DNA from: Oscillospiraceae bacterium
Lineage (GTDB): Bacteria > Bacillota > Clostridia > Oscillospirales > Acutalibacteraceae
Assembly (NCBI GenBank): GCA_015066625.1
Contig: SVOC01000015.1
Location: 1-64,000 of the forward strand
Direction: 5' to 3'
Length of the DNA stretch: 64,000 nucleotides
Part shown: positions 9,406 through 17,896 of the stretch, piece after piece
How the letters are laid out: the number at the start of each line of letters is the position of its first letter
Numbering within the stretch: the first letter of the stretch is position 1
The notes under the pieces: generated by a model
What the model was told of the DNA's origin: nothing
Database searches by the model: none
What the model saw: the letters and a program-made list of their open reading frames with translations, nothing else
Program-made: the position numbers and the translations under genes

Positions 9406-10423
9406 ATTTGCATTCCGCTATTGCTTCAAATGCCATCTGAGGGTAATCGGTCATGATGCAGTCTGCGTTGTTTTCGGTGAGATACTTAACCGCTTCGGCA
9501 TCGTTTATTGTCCAGTACTGAACCGCGATGTCATATTTGTGTGCGTAGTTGATTACCTGTTTTGTGCCCAGGTTAATAATTCCCTTTGCGGCACTGTTGC
9601 CGTAAGGAATCTGCAGTGCAACGTAGGAGGGGTCAAGGTCGTCGAGATCCCAGCCCATACGACAGAATACATAGAAGCCTAATACTTCAAGAATGTTTGC
9701 CGAGCGTGAAATATCGGGGTAGGTTTCTTCCATATATTTTGAAACATCCTGCTCGTCCGATGCCCATATAACTCTGTCCTGCAAATCTCTTTCGGTGATA
9801 ATGGTGTAGAGTCTGTCGGCTGCTCTTTCGCCTTCTTCGCCTTCACCCTTGTTTTCGATTATGTATCTGTATTCTCTGCCGCCACTGTTGGCTTCAATAT
9901 AATCAATGATATCATCGCATTTTGCAACTCTCAGGTTATAAGGGATATCGTCGCCCCGCAGACCTCTGTAGGGATATTCACCGTCAATGCTGAAGTTTTC
10001 TCCCATATTGAGCACCTGAGCTTCTTCAAAAGTAAGGTCCGATGCATAAACATCCTCATAGCCGAAATATTCAACCGCATTTGTTGTGCTGTCGTATGTA
10101 AGGTCGTGAAGAACGATAAGCTCGCCGTCTTTGGTAATCTGAACATCAAACTCAAAGGTATCAACGCCCAGAGTGTTGTTTTCATCAATAACCTTTTCAA
10201 ATGCCATAAGAGTATTCTGGGGAGCAATTCCCGCACCCGAGCGGTGTGCCGATACATCGGGGTCCATATATTCGGTGATGTAGGGGTTTGTTGCGTCGGG
10301 GTTTTCTTTGACTTCAACCCAGGGCATATCGGGCAGACACATTGTTGATACAACGGGTATAACCATAGTGAGCGCAATCAGAGTGCGGATAATACCCTTC
10401 ACAACCATAAAAATCTGTAACAT
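9404..10423 (-). CDS. Membrane-anchored glycerophosphodiester phosphodiesterase
   Basis: A GDPD-fold enzyme of about 339 residues that would hydrolyse glycerophosphodiesters to glycerol 3-phosphate and an alcohol. The N-terminus (about residues 5-28) is one hydrophobic anchor, so the catalytic domain is extracytoplasmic. Catalytic features are SAHRSGAGIAPQNT (the family usually has HRG), FEFDVQITKDG and VLHDLTYD, followed by the C-terminal NNADCIMTDYP. I chose the internal ATG at 10423 because GGAGGGAAAAGAG precedes it; a longer in-frame ATG at 10456 has no ribosome site. It could act on teichoic-acid or lipid headgroups. Confidence 0.88.
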   Translation of the reverse strand: MLQIFMVVKGIIRTLIALTMVIPVVSTMCLPDMPWVEVKENPDATNPYITEYMDPDVSAHRSGAGIAPQNTLMAFEKVIDENNTLGVDTFEFDVQITKDGELIVLHDLTYDSTTNAVEYFGYEDVYASDLTFEEAQVLNMGENFSIDGEYPYRGLRGDDIPYNLRVAKCDDIIDYIEANSGGREYRYIIENKGEGEEGERAADRLYTIITERDLQDRVIWASDEQDVSKYMEETYPDISRSANILEVLGFYVFCRMGWDLDDLDPSYVALQIPYGNSAAKGIINLGTKQVINYAHKYDIAVQYWTINDAEAVKYLTENNADCIMTDYPQMAFEAIAECK

Positions 10424-10654
10424 TCTCTTTTCCCTCCGTAATAACAATGCATTCATTATACATTTTCAGATAGAGAGTTTCAACAATAAAATTCTTAAAG
10501 TTTTTCTAAATTTTGGGCATCGGTTACAATTCGGAAACAAAAGCTTTACAAATTAGTTAACAATTATTATAAAACGGCACTTGATTTTACGCATAAAATC
10601 GTATATTCTATTATTAACAAACCTGTGTGTGCACAGTGTTTCGGAGGAGAATAT

Positions 10655-11569
10655 ATGAAAAGAATTATTTCAGTTATCTTTGCGGTTGCACTTATTGCAA
10701 GCTTCACCGCCTGCAAGCCGCTGCCCGAAGGAAGTTTCAAAGAAGAAAATACATCAAGCGCATACGGCGCTGACAGCAACGGAGAAACCGCATCTCCCGA
10801 GCTTGAAGAATTCCTGAATTCTTTCGATTCAACAGATCCTGCTCAGTTTGAACAGCAGTTTGAGCAGATGCTTGAGGAAGAAGTTGAAATTCCCGAAATG
10901 GAATTCGGTAATGAGCTTATTGACGACAGTGATTCAAGCAAGGTTGAGGTTGACCTTAACGACGAAGGCAGACCCGACCACAGCGACCTTGACCTTAACT
11001 TTACCGATATTTTCAACAACGATGAATACACAATCGATGTTGTTCTTATGACCAAAACTGCCGAAGAAGAAGTGAGAGTCCCCGTTGTTGCAATGCGTAA
11101 CGGCAAGCAGGCATATTTTGAAGTGGTTGCACCCGTTCAGGGTAAGGGGTCAATGCGCGTCAATATGCTTATCACGGAAGACGGCAAGCTTTATTTCATT
11201 CTTCCTGCAATGAAGGCATATATGCCCATGCCCGGCGAAGCTATGAACGATGTCTTTAATTCGGAATTTGTTACCGAGGATACCTCTGCAAGCGGAACCT
11301 ACATTGAAAGCCGTGAGGTTGTTATTGACGGTAAGACTTACACCTGCGATATCTATCAGGACGGCGACACAATCACTAAGAATTATTATAATAACGAAGA
11401 ACTCAAACGAATTGAAAACATCTCGGGAGAGAACGGCGAAAATATTGTTATTATGGAAATCAACGAAATCTCCAAGAAGAGCGATAAATCAAAGTTCAAG
11501 CTTCCCAAGTATTTTGACCTTTCAACGGTTATGAAATCTTCAAGCTTCAATATTGACTCAATGTATTGA
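10655..11569 (+). CDS. Putative lipoprotein of unknown function
   Basis: A 304-residue secreted lipoprotein. The signal peptide MKRIISVIFAVALIA ends in a lipobox (SFTAC), so the mature protein begins with a lipidated cysteine at about residue 20. An acidic Glu/Asp/Ser-rich linker (about 25-110) follows, then a beta-rich domain (about 125-290) with no motif I recognise; its architecture recalls LolA/LppX-like lipoproteins. The start at 10655 was chosen for its GGAGGAG site; an upstream ATG at 10625 would spoil the signal peptide. Confidence 0.75.
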   Translation: MKRIISVIFAVALIASFTACKPLPEGSFKEENTSSAYGADSNGETASPELEEFLNSFDSTDPAQFEQQFEQMLEEEVEIPEMEFGNELIDDSDSSKVEVDLNDEGRPDHSDLDLNFTDIFNNDEYTIDVVLMTKTAEEEVRVPVVAMRNGKQAYFEVVAPVQGKGSMRVNMLITEDGKLYFILPAMKAYMPMPGEAMNDVFNSEFVTEDTSASGTYIESREVVIDGKTYTCDIYQDGDTITKNYYNNEELKRIENISGENGENIVIMEINEISKKSDKSKFKLPKYFDLSTVMKSSSFNIDSMY

Positions 11570-11574
11570 TAATT

Positions 11575-12306
11575 ATGAAAAAGTGCGCTTTGATTACGGG
11601 TGCATCCGGCGGAATAGGCAGTGCGGCGGCATTAAGGCTTGCCGCTGACGGTTACAGTATTGCCGCCTGCTGGCACTCAGACGAAGAAGGAATTTCCGCT
11701 CTTGCAAAAAAGCTTGACGGAATTTCTGCGGAATACAGACTTTATAAGGTCGATGTTTCCGATTACGAAAAAATCAAAGAAGTTTTTGCAGACGCCGCCG
11801 AAAATTTCGGGGGCGTTTCTGTGCTTGTCAATAACGCAGGTATGGCTCAGCAAAAGCTTTTCACCGATATCACTCAGCAGGAGTTTGACCTGATAACCGC
11901 AGTGAACTTCAAAGGAGTTTTCAACTGCTGTCAGTGTGCGGTGCCTTTTATGGTAAACCGAAAAGAAGGTAAAATAATCAACATCTCATCAATGTGGGGT
12001 GTTTACGGCGCATCCTGCGAAACCGTATATTCCGCAACGAAGGCGGCGGTTATCGGGCTTACAAAATCCCTTGCCCGTGAGCTTGCACCCAGCAATGTTC
12101 AGGTCAACTGCATCGCACCCGGTGCAATCAATACAAAAATGAACAACAGTCTTTCTGCGGAAGACAAAGCGGCATTCGCCGCCGAAATCCCTATGGGCAG
12201 GTTCGGAACACCCGAAGAGATTGCGGGAGTTGTTTCGTTCCTTGCAAGCAAAGACTCGGATTATGTTACCGCACAGGTTATTACTGCCGACGGCGGACTG
12301 ACTTAA
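11575..12306 (+). CDS. SDR-family oxidoreductase (FabG-like)
   Basis: A classical short-chain dehydrogenase of about 243 residues. It shows the Rossmann motif TGASGGIG near residues 8-15, NNAG near 86, a catalytic Ser in NISSMWG and the YSATK Tyr-Lys pair near 150, and ends with the usual ADGGLT tail. It could be a 3-oxoacyl-ACP reductase or a dehydrogenase of other alcohols; it is not in a fatty-acid cluster, so the substrate is open. It starts three bases after the stop codon of the lipoprotein gene, so the two may be cotranscribed. Confidence 0.85.
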   Translation: MKKCALITGASGGIGSAAALRLAADGYSIAACWHSDEEGISALAKKLDGISAEYRLYKVDVSDYEKIKEVFADAAENFGGVSVLVNNAGMAQQKLFTDITQQEFDLITAVNFKGVFNCCQCAVPFMVNRKEGKIINISSMWGVYGASCETVYSATKAAVIGLTKSLARELAPSNVQVNCIAPGAINTKMNNSLSAEDKAAFAAEIPMGRFGTPEEIAGVVSFLASKDSDYVTAQVITADGGLT

Positions 12307-12425
12307 TGGTCAATATGACGAAAAAACAGTGTTCTTTTTAGTCATAGTTCACTATTGATTTAATAAAGGTAATGTGTTAAAATTTAATATATATTATAAT
12401 GTAAATTTTGTTTGGAGGAAGGAAT

Positions 12426-13295
12426 ATGGCAAAGTGTCCGAAATGCGGTCGTAAGCTTACTCTTTTTGATTGGAAACCCAACTGCCCTGATTGCGGTGTT
12501 AACCTTGTTTACTACGGAATGGAAGAAAGACTGATGGATGAGGCTGACCACGCAGAAGCAGAGCACGCCCGTCTTCAGAAGAGAATAGACAGACTCAAAG
12601 CATCGTTTGTAGGCTCAAAGCTTGCAATCGTAAGAATTGTTCTTTCTGTTCTTCCCATTGCGGCACTTCTGCTGCCTCTGGCTTCAATCAGCTTTAACGG
12701 TCCTTACATAGAAGCAACAACAACCTCAATCAACGCAATCGAGATTTATAACCTTGTTTCATCTCTCGATTTTGACGCACTGTTCACAATGATCGGCTCA
12801 GGTGTTGTAGGTTCAAGCTTCATCGGCTATGCAGGCGCACTTGTCGGAATTCTTCTTTCACTTGTATTTGTAATTCTCAGCCTTGTGCTTCTTACCCTTG
12901 CCTGCTCACCCAAGGGCTGCGTAAGAAACCTTATTATGAACTCACTTGCAATTGTTGCAGCGGTTGTTTCAATCGTAATGTTCACACAGTTTGCAAACGG
13001 CATCACAGCAGTGTTCCCCGATTTTGTGACAGACGCATCAATCGGTTTCGGCATTTTCGTTTATATCGGTATGCTTGCACTTCTTCTCGGTCTTAACATT
13101 TACCTTACAATCAACAAGATTGAAGTTAAGTATAAGCAGTGCTACGTTGGCGGTATCCCCGCAGAAGAGTATTTCGAGCTTGTTGAAAAAGGCACGGACA
13201 AAGAAACTCTTCACAAGATGATGGCTGAAGCTCTTGCCGAAAAAGCAGAGGAAAAAGAAAAAGCCAAAGAAACAAAAGAAAAAGTTAACGCATAA
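12426..13295 (+). CDS. Zinc-ribbon membrane protein of unknown function
   Basis: A 289-residue protein starting with a zinc ribbon (CPKCG at residues 4-8, CPDCG about 20 residues later). A charged helix (45-60) follows, then four hydrophobic segments between about 65 and 230, and a Lys/Glu/Ala-rich C-terminal helix (EKAEEKEKAKETKEK). Such ribbon-plus-membrane proteins are common and uncharacterised in Clostridia. The ATG at 12426 was chosen because GGAGGAAGG precedes it. A terminator follows directly. Confidence 0.8.
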   Translation: MAKCPKCGRKLTLFDWKPNCPDCGVNLVYYGMEERLMDEADHAEAEHARLQKRIDRLKASFVGSKLAIVRIVLSVLPIAALLLPLASISFNGPYIEATTTSINAIEIYNLVSSLDFDALFTMIGSGVVGSSFIGYAGALVGILLSLVFVILSLVLLTLACSPKGCVRNLIMNSLAIVAAVVSIVMFTQFANGITAVFPDFVTDASIGFGIFVYIGMLALLLGLNIYLTINKIEVKYKQCYVGGIPAEEYFELVEKGTDKETLHKMMAEALAEKAEEKEKAKETKEKVNA

Positions 13296-13300
13296 ATTAA

Positions 13301-13328
13301 AGGCACCGTCAGATGACGGTGCCTTTTT
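13301..13328 (+). terminator. Terminator of the zinc-ribbon gene
   Basis: AGGCACCGTC-AGAT-GACGGTGCCT, a perfect 10-bp stem with a four-base loop followed by a T-run: a textbook rho-independent terminator. Confidence 0.93.
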
Positions 13329-13434
13329 TCAGTGAAAAGTTAAAAGTGAAGAGTGAAAAGTTTCGGATAGGCTCTGCCTATGACCGATTGTATCGTGTCA
13401 AAGCGACTCTTGATTGCGAATTCCGAATCTGAAA
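13329..13434. repeat. Intergenic repeat-like sequence
   Basis: Short internally repetitive sequence (AGTGAAAAGTTAAAAGTGAA, then GAGTGAAAAG) followed by GATTGCGAATTCCGAATCTG-like palindromic text. It resembles dispersed intergenic repeats seen in clostridial genomes. No ORF or promoter was seen. Copies elsewhere in the genome cannot be checked here. Confidence 0.3.
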
Positions 13435-14142
13435 TTATGAATTAATATAGTATTCCTTCATCGTGTCAAGGCAAAGGCAGGCAAGCCTGCCGCCGAAAAC
13501 CGCACCGCAGTCGATGTTGATGTTGTTGCACATACGGTAAACCGTTGGTGATCCGTGAATTGTTATTGTGGGTGTGTGGCCCGACACAACAAAGGTGTTT
13601 TCATCCGTAAAAAAACTGCGGTTATAGCTTGTTCTGTCAAAGGCAAGAAAGGCGTAATTCAGGCTGTCGAGAGGCTTGCTTTCGTCGAAATCCGAACCCA
13701 GGGTGCTGTGAACGAGAACGAATTTTTTGTTGCCGATTTTAAGAGCCTCATAGGGAGCAAATTCTTCCATATATTCAATAAGGTCCTGCCTTTCTTCATT
13801 GGGCAGGGCTTTAAATTTTGCCAGGGTAATGTGGCCGCCGTTATTTTGCCACACATACATTTTGTTAATGATTTCCGTGGTAATCTGCGATGCGTAGTTT
13901 TCTTCGGTCACATCAACCGCAAGGGCTTTCAGCACATCAAGCGCCATCAGCTCGTGGTTGCCGAAGATGGGGTATACATTGTGGCGCATTGCCATATCCT
14001 GAAGAATTCTGACAGGCTCGGGTCCTCGGTCAATTACATCACCCAGAATATAAAGCTCATCCTCATCACTGAAATTTATTTTTTCAAGCATGGCCCTGTA
14101 TTTATCGTATTCGCCGTGAATATCGCTCATAACGTAAATCAT
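13435..14142 (-). CDS. Metallophosphoesterase (PPP/Ap4A-hydrolase-like)
   Basis: A 235-residue calcineurin-type phosphoesterase. The metal-binding motifs are SDIHGEYDKY near 7-15, GDVIDRGPEP near 34-43, and FGNHELMAL near 59-67, with later histidines in VHSTLG and VSGHTP. This is the PPP-like arrangement seen in bacterial Ser/Thr phosphatases and symmetrical Ap4A hydrolases. It is cytoplasmic and starts with ATG after AAGGAGAATTTTT. The partner gene downstream of it on the strand is not evident. Confidence 0.9.
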   Translation of the reverse strand: MIYVMSDIHGEYDKYRAMLEKINFSDEDELYILGDVIDRGPEPVRILQDMAMRHNVYPIFGNHELMALDVLKALAVDVTEENYASQITTEIINKMYVWQNNGGHITLAKFKALPNEERQDLIEYMEEFAPYEALKIGNKKFVLVHSTLGSDFDESKPLDSLNYAFLAFDRTSYNRSFFTDENTFVVSGHTPTITIHGSPTVYRMCNNINIDCGAVFGGRLACLCLDTMKEYYINS

Positions 14143-14168
14143 AAAAATTCTCCTTGATTGATATACGG

Positions 14169-14447
14169 TTAATCCGGGTCGTGAGTATTTGTTTTCTTTT
14201 TGAATAATCTCAAAAGACCGGATTCATATTTCTTATCAAATCGCTTGAATATGAAATGGAGGATAATCTGTACAATAATACATATTATAAAGTATCCGCC
14301 CACCGTTGCCAAATAGTATTGCCACGGAAGGTCGTACATAAGACCCGCCGCAACAAAAATTGCAGGGAGCAGGAGAATTTCCGCCAGTTCCCAAATCACA
14401 TAAATGATTGTTAAGATTATTTCAAAAAACTTCAAAAGACCTTTCAT
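14169..14447 (-). CDS. Small two-helix membrane protein
   Basis: A 92-residue protein with two or three hydrophobic segments (about 5-35 and 45-70) and a basic, polar tail (FKRFDKKYESG, then FKKKTNTHDPD). The family is not recognised. The ATG at 14447 follows AAAGGAGAACAA; a longer reading start at 14519 lacks a ribosome site and runs into repeat sequence. It precedes the phosphatase gene by 26 bases and may be cotranscribed with it. Confidence 0.6.
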   Translation of the reverse strand: MKGLLKFFEIILTIIYVIWELAEILLLPAIFVAAGLMYDLPWQYYLATVGGYFIICIIVQIILHFIFKRFDKKYESGLLRLFKKKTNTHDPD

Positions 14448-14460
14448 TTGTTCTCCTTTG

Positions 14461-14588
14461 CCGAGATAATAGATAAGAGATAATAAAGAATAAATAATGA
14501 TACAAACAGTGCCCGGCATTCTGCGTTCACTATTATCCGTTATCCATTCAATATTATCTCTTATCTTAGCCTCGCAAGAGGCACTGTT
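14461..14588. repeat. Composite inverted-repeat intergenic element
   Basis: GATAAGAGATAATA (14472-14485) recurs inverted at 14552-14565, and AACAGTGCC (14505-14513) recurs inverted at 14580-14588, so two inverted repeats interleave between the small membrane protein and the tRNA cluster. It is AT-rich with no good ORF. It could be a dispersed palindromic repeat. Confidence 0.4.
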
Positions 14589-14663
14589 TGGCTGGGACGG
14601 CTGGATTCGAACCAGCGGATGCGGGAGTCAAAGTCCCGTGCCTTACCGCTTGGCGACGCCCCA
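14589..14663 (-). tRNA. tRNA-Gln (UUG)
   Basis: Full cloverleaf on the minus strand. The acceptor TGGGGCG pairs with CGTCCCA, the anticodon loop CTTTGAC gives UUG, the T-loop is GGTTCGAATCC, and the CCA end is encoded. It is the last gene of the four-tRNA cluster. Confidence 0.95.
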
Positions 14664-14717
14664 ATGTGGTGATATTAAAATACGCAAAGCACTCGGCTTT
14701 GCGTAGAGGTTGTTAAA

Positions 14718-14795
14718 TGGGGTGGCTGATGGGATTCGAACCCACGACCTCCAGGGCCACAACCTGGCACTCTAACCAACTGAGCTACAGCCACC
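14718..14795 (-). tRNA. tRNA-His (GUG)
   Basis: Minus-strand cloverleaf. The anticodon stem CCAGG/CCTGG encloses TTGTGGC, giving GUG. The extra 5' G opposite C73 typical of tRNA-His is encoded at 14795, and CCA is encoded. Confidence 0.95.
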
Positions 14796-14828
14796 ATTTA
14801 TAAACTGCGGCGGTTAAGCCGCAGTTCT

Positions 14829-14905
<77 letters not shown>

Positions 14906-14915
14906 ATATCTGAAT

Positions 14916-14989
14916 TGGAGCGGGTGATGGGAATCGAACCCACACAACCAGCTTGGAAGGCTGGGATTCTACCATTGAACTACACCCGC
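14916..14989 (-). tRNA. tRNA-Gly (UCC)
   Basis: Minus-strand cloverleaf. The acceptor GCGGGTG pairs with CACCCGC, the anticodon loop CTTCCAA gives UCC, and CCA is encoded. It is the first tRNA after the cluster promoter. Confidence 0.95.
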
Positions 14990-15006
14990 AATTCGGAACG
15001 TCAGCT

Positions 15007-15035
15007 ATTTTAACATATGCAAACCGAAAAGTCAA
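15007..15035 (-). promoter_or_regulatory. Promoter of the tRNA cluster
   Basis: On the minus strand TTGACT (15030-15035), 17-base spacer, TAAAAT (15007-15012), 17 bases before the mature 5' end of tRNA-Gly. It is likely to drive the Gly-Arg-His-Gln transcript. Confidence 0.7.
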
Positions 15036-15067
15036 TATGAAAAGAGAAATTTTTTGTTTTACACAAA

Positions 15068-15094
15068 AAAGGGCAGCTTTTCACACTGCCCTTT
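15068..15094 (-). terminator. Terminator of the XRE regulator gene
   Basis: AAAGGGCAG / CTGCCCTTT stem with a nine-base loop, followed on the minus strand by a T-run. It lies just after the stop codon of the regulator gene. Confidence 0.8.
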
Positions 15095-15099
15095 GAGCT

Positions 15100-15606
15100 T
15101 TATGCAAGGCTTATGGTAACTTTTTCGCCGTTTTCGCCGTCTACCGAAAGTATTTCTCCCACAAGACCCGTGCGTATTGCGTTATCAACCGCATTTGCCT
15201 GCTGACCCGTAAGACCGCCGAAAATACCGCTGAGGTTAAGCCCGAAGCGAACTATTGTAAGAGGGAACTTAACTGTTGTGACCTTTCCGTTATACTCCCT
15301 TGTTATAAGCAGTTTTGTTGCTTTTTTGCCCGAAAATTCGGGCTCTTCATAAACGGGTTCGGAGTCGGTCGAGGGTTCGCAGGGTACGGGTTCTTCTTTT
15401 TCTTCCGGCTTACTTACACCGAGAAGCTCATCTACCGTAATTCCGAAAATATTTGCAATATCGGGCAGAAGTGTGATATCGGGGCAGGAAAGATTATTTT
15501 CCCATTTTGAAACCGCCTGAGGTGATACACCAAGCTTTGCCGCAAGGTCCTCCTGAGTCATTGAAAGAAGCTTTCTTTTTTCTGTGATTGTTTTACCGAG
15601 GTTCAT
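15100..15606 (-). CDS. XRE-family transcriptional regulator with C-terminal sensor-like domain
   Basis: A 168-residue protein. Residues about 5-60 form a Cro/C1-type helix-turn-helix (MTQEDLAAKLGVSPQAVSKW, then ITVDELLG). A proline/glutamate-rich linker (about 62-90) joins it to a C-terminal domain (VKFPLTIVRFGLNLSG, then EILSVDGENGEKVTISLA) that I do not recognise. The ATG at 15606 is chosen for the AAGGAGGAG site. Its upstream region carries four GGTTGA-type half-sites, so self-regulation is likely. Confidence 0.85.
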   Translation of the reverse strand: MNLGKTITEKRKLLSMTQEDLAAKLGVSPQAVSKWENNLSCPDITLLPDIANIFGITVDELLGVSKPEEKEEPVPCEPSTDSEPVYEEPEFSGKKATKLLITREYNGKVTTVKFPLTIVRFGLNLSGIFGGLTGQQANAVDNAIRTGLVGEILSVDGENGEKVTISLA

Positions 15607-15689
15607 AAAACTCCTCCTTGTTATTTGTTGCGGAACGCTCTCGCTGACTTCATTGTTGCGGATTTTCACCGCAAAAGCAACAAACGAAA

Positions 15690-15741
15690 GGTTGATTTGG
15701 CTAAACTGTCGGTTGAATATGCAAAATCAACCGTTGGTTGA
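15690..15741. promoter_or_regulatory. GGTTGA half-site array (candidate operator of the XRE regulator)
   Basis: GGTTGA occurs at 15690, 15711 and 15736, and its complement TCAACC at 15727; the last two form the 15-bp palindrome TCAACC-GTT-GGTTGA (15727-15741). The array lies upstream of the XRE gene on one side and the DUF5685 gene on the other, so one protein could regulate both. Confidence 0.45.
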
Positions 15742-15864
15742 CACAAATATATCACACAAAAAGTAATGTTGCAAGCGGCAGTGCCTGAAAAATTTACAAT
15801 ATGTTAACCGATTTTGCGGCGGAATAATATAAAATATAATCGAATAGTAATGCGGAGGTGCGGT

Positions 15865-16728
15865 TTGCTCGGTTATGTAAAGGCTTTCAAGCCCGAAATG
15901 AAGATAAAGGATTATGAGCTTTACAGGGGCATTTATTGCTCTCTGTGCCGTGCGCTTGGCAGGCTTTATTCACCCTTGGCACAGCTTTTTCTAAGCTATG
16001 ATTTTGCTTTTGCCGCCGTACTCCGTCTTGCGGCAGGGGATGAAAACTGTGCTTTTTCTCCCAAACGCTGCCCCTATAATCCTGCAAAAAAATGTATGAT
16101 TTGCGGCAGTAAAAAAGAGCTTGATTTCTGCGCCCACGCGGTGATTATCACCGTGTTTTACAAGATTAAAGATAATCTGCACGACGGCGGTGTAAAATCA
16201 AAAATCCTTGCGGCGCTGCTTTATCCCCTTGTGAGCCTTATGCATAAAAAAGCGGCGAAGCTTGCACCCGAGGTTGAAGAAATCATAAGCAAATCAATGG
16301 CTTTGCAGACCGAAACCGAAAAGAAAAAGGACGTGTGCCTTGACGAAGCGGCACATCCTTCTGCGGATGCATTGGGCAGAATAATGGCACTGGGTTTTGA
16401 GAGCGAAAAGGGAGAAATTCTTTACCGCCTTGGATATATGATTGGCAGAACGGTGTATATTATTGATGCGGCGGATGACCTTGAAGCCGATATAAAAAAC
16501 GGCAGCTTCAATCCCTTCAAAGAGGAATACGGCGATATAAAAAATTCTGCTGTCCGTGAAGCTTTTGTAATGAGGGTCAGAGAGATATTCAATCTCACTC
16601 AGAGCAGTGCATTGGATGCGCTGGATACACTTGAAAAGAAAAGATTTGAAGATATACTTGAAAATATTGTTCTTGACGGTCTTGAAGCGAGTGTTTCAAA
16701 AGTGCTTGGAAAATACGAGGTGATATAA
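15865..16728 (+). CDS. DUF5685-family protein
   Basis: About 287 residues, matching the uncharacterised DUF5685 family, whose members begin M(F/L)GYV. That decides the start: TTG at 15865 gives MLGYVKAFKPEM and has GGAGGT five bases upstream. An in-frame ATG at 15850 overlaps this ribosome site. Conserved cysteines stand in GIYCSLCRAL near residue 30 and CPYNPAKKCMICG near 73-85. Helical segments and an acidic stretch (IDAADDLEADI) follow. It overlaps the next gene by one base; DUF5685 next to a J-protein is a recurring arrangement as far as I recall. Confidence 0.8.
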   Translation: MLGYVKAFKPEMKIKDYELYRGIYCSLCRALGRLYSPLAQLFLSYDFAFAAVLRLAAGDENCAFSPKRCPYNPAKKCMICGSKKELDFCAHAVIITVFYKIKDNLHDGGVKSKILAALLYPLVSLMHKKAAKLAPEVEEIISKSMALQTETEKKKDVCLDEAAHPSADALGRIMALGFESEKGEILYRLGYMIGRTVYIIDAADDLEADIKNGSFNPFKEEYGDIKNSAVREAFVMRVREIFNLTQSSALDALDTLEKKRFEDILENIVLDGLEASVSKVLGKYEVI

Positions 16729-17300
16729 TGAGAAATCCTTATGAAGTTCTCGGTGTACCCGAGGGTGCATCAAGCGAGCAGATTAACGCCGCTTACAAAG
16801 AAAAGCTGAGAATTTATCAGAGCTCGGGTCAGAGTCATATGATTGATAAACTTAATGCGGCATACGATTATCTTATTATGAACGCAGGTGAGCCTTCGGG
16901 CTATTCCTCATATAACGGCTATACCTACCGAAACACGGATTATTCCGATATCAGAGCAAAAATCAATTCGGGCAGGCTTGACGATGCTCAGCTTCTGCTT
17001 GACGGTGTGCCCGAAAACGCAAGGGATGCACAGTGGTATTATCTCAAAGGCACCATTCAGCAGAAAAGAGGCTGGCTTGAAGAAGCGGCAAAGAATTTTG
17101 CAACCGCAAGCAACCTTGACCCTTCAAACAATACCTATAAAATGGCTTACAATAAAATCAGTTCCAACCGTTCAGGCGGTTACAGAACGGAACGCAGAAG
17201 AGAAAAATCGGGCTGCTCGGGCTGTGATATGTGCACGGGTTTGCTGTGTGCAGACTGCTGCTGCGAATGCTTCGGCGGCGATTTGATTCCCTGTTGTTGA
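16728..17300 (+). CDS. DnaJ-like protein lacking the HPD motif, Cys-rich C-terminus
   Basis: 190 residues. The N-terminus (PYEVLGVPEGASSEQINAAY) is clearly a J-domain, but where HPD should follow helix II it reads RIYQSSGQS, so it should not stimulate Hsp70 ATPase in the usual way. Residues about 85-140 look like a TPR-type helical repeat (DDAQLLLDGVPENARDAQW, then KRGWLEEAAKNFATAS). The C-terminus is packed with cysteines (SGCSGCDMC, then CADCCCECFGGD, ending CC), possibly metal-binding or a membrane palmitoyl-like tail. It is translationally coupled to the DUF5685 gene. Confidence 0.8.
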   Translation: MRNPYEVLGVPEGASSEQINAAYKEKLRIYQSSGQSHMIDKLNAAYDYLIMNAGEPSGYSSYNGYTYRNTDYSDIRAKINSGRLDDAQLLLDGVPENARDAQWYYLKGTIQQKRGWLEEAAKNFATASNLDPSNNTYKMAYNKISSNRSGGYRTERRREKSGCSGCDMCTGLLCADCCCECFGGDLIPCC

Positions 17301-17329
17301 TAAGTTTAATCCGAGTCTGAGGAGAAAAA

Positions 17330-17863
17330 ATGAAACAAAGTTCAAAATGTGCCATCGGAGGCATTGTTGCGGCATTATCACTCGTAATGATGATTTCTGT
17401 TGCGGTTATTCCTTTCCTGACGTACGCTTTGCCTGCAGCGGCAGGTGTGCTGATAATATTCATTGTTGTTGAAATTGATAAACGCTGGGCGTTCGGTGTG
17501 TATGCAACGGTTGCCATTCTGGGGATGATACTTGTTCCCGAAAAAGAGGTTGCGGTTATGTACCTTGCCCTTTTCGGTTATTACCCCATACTGAAAGCGC
17601 TGATAGAAGAAAAGCTCCCCATAGTGCCCGAATGGATAGTAAAGCTCCTGCTTTTCCTTTCAACAATGGCAGGCTCATATTTCCTGATGATTAAGTTTAT
17701 GGGTGTCACCATTGACGAAACCGAGGAATTCGGCGTTATGGCATATCCCTTGCTTCTGGGAATGGGTGCGTTTGCGTTCATAATGTATGATATCGCACTT
17801 ACAAAGCTGGTCACACTTTACATAATGAAATGGCAAAGACTCTTTAAAAGATATTTTAAATAA
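17330..17863 (+). CDS. Integral membrane protein of unknown function
   Basis: A 177-residue protein with about five hydrophobic segments, starting MKQSSKCAIGGIVAALSLV. The overall pattern resembles small substrate-binding components of transporters, but no diagnostic motif is present. The start has a TGAGGAGAA ribosome site. It follows the J-protein by 29 bases and ends with a terminator, making it the last gene of this set. Confidence 0.7.
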   Translation: MKQSSKCAIGGIVAALSLVMMISVAVIPFLTYALPAAAGVLIIFIVVEIDKRWAFGVYATVAILGMILVPEKEVAVMYLALFGYYPILKALIEEKLPIVPEWIVKLLLFLSTMAGSYFLMIKFMGVTIDETEEFGVMAYPLLLGMGAFAFIMYDIALTKLVTLYIMKWQRLFKRYFK

Positions 17864-17896
17864 TATTGCATTTTTATAAGATATCATTTATAATAT

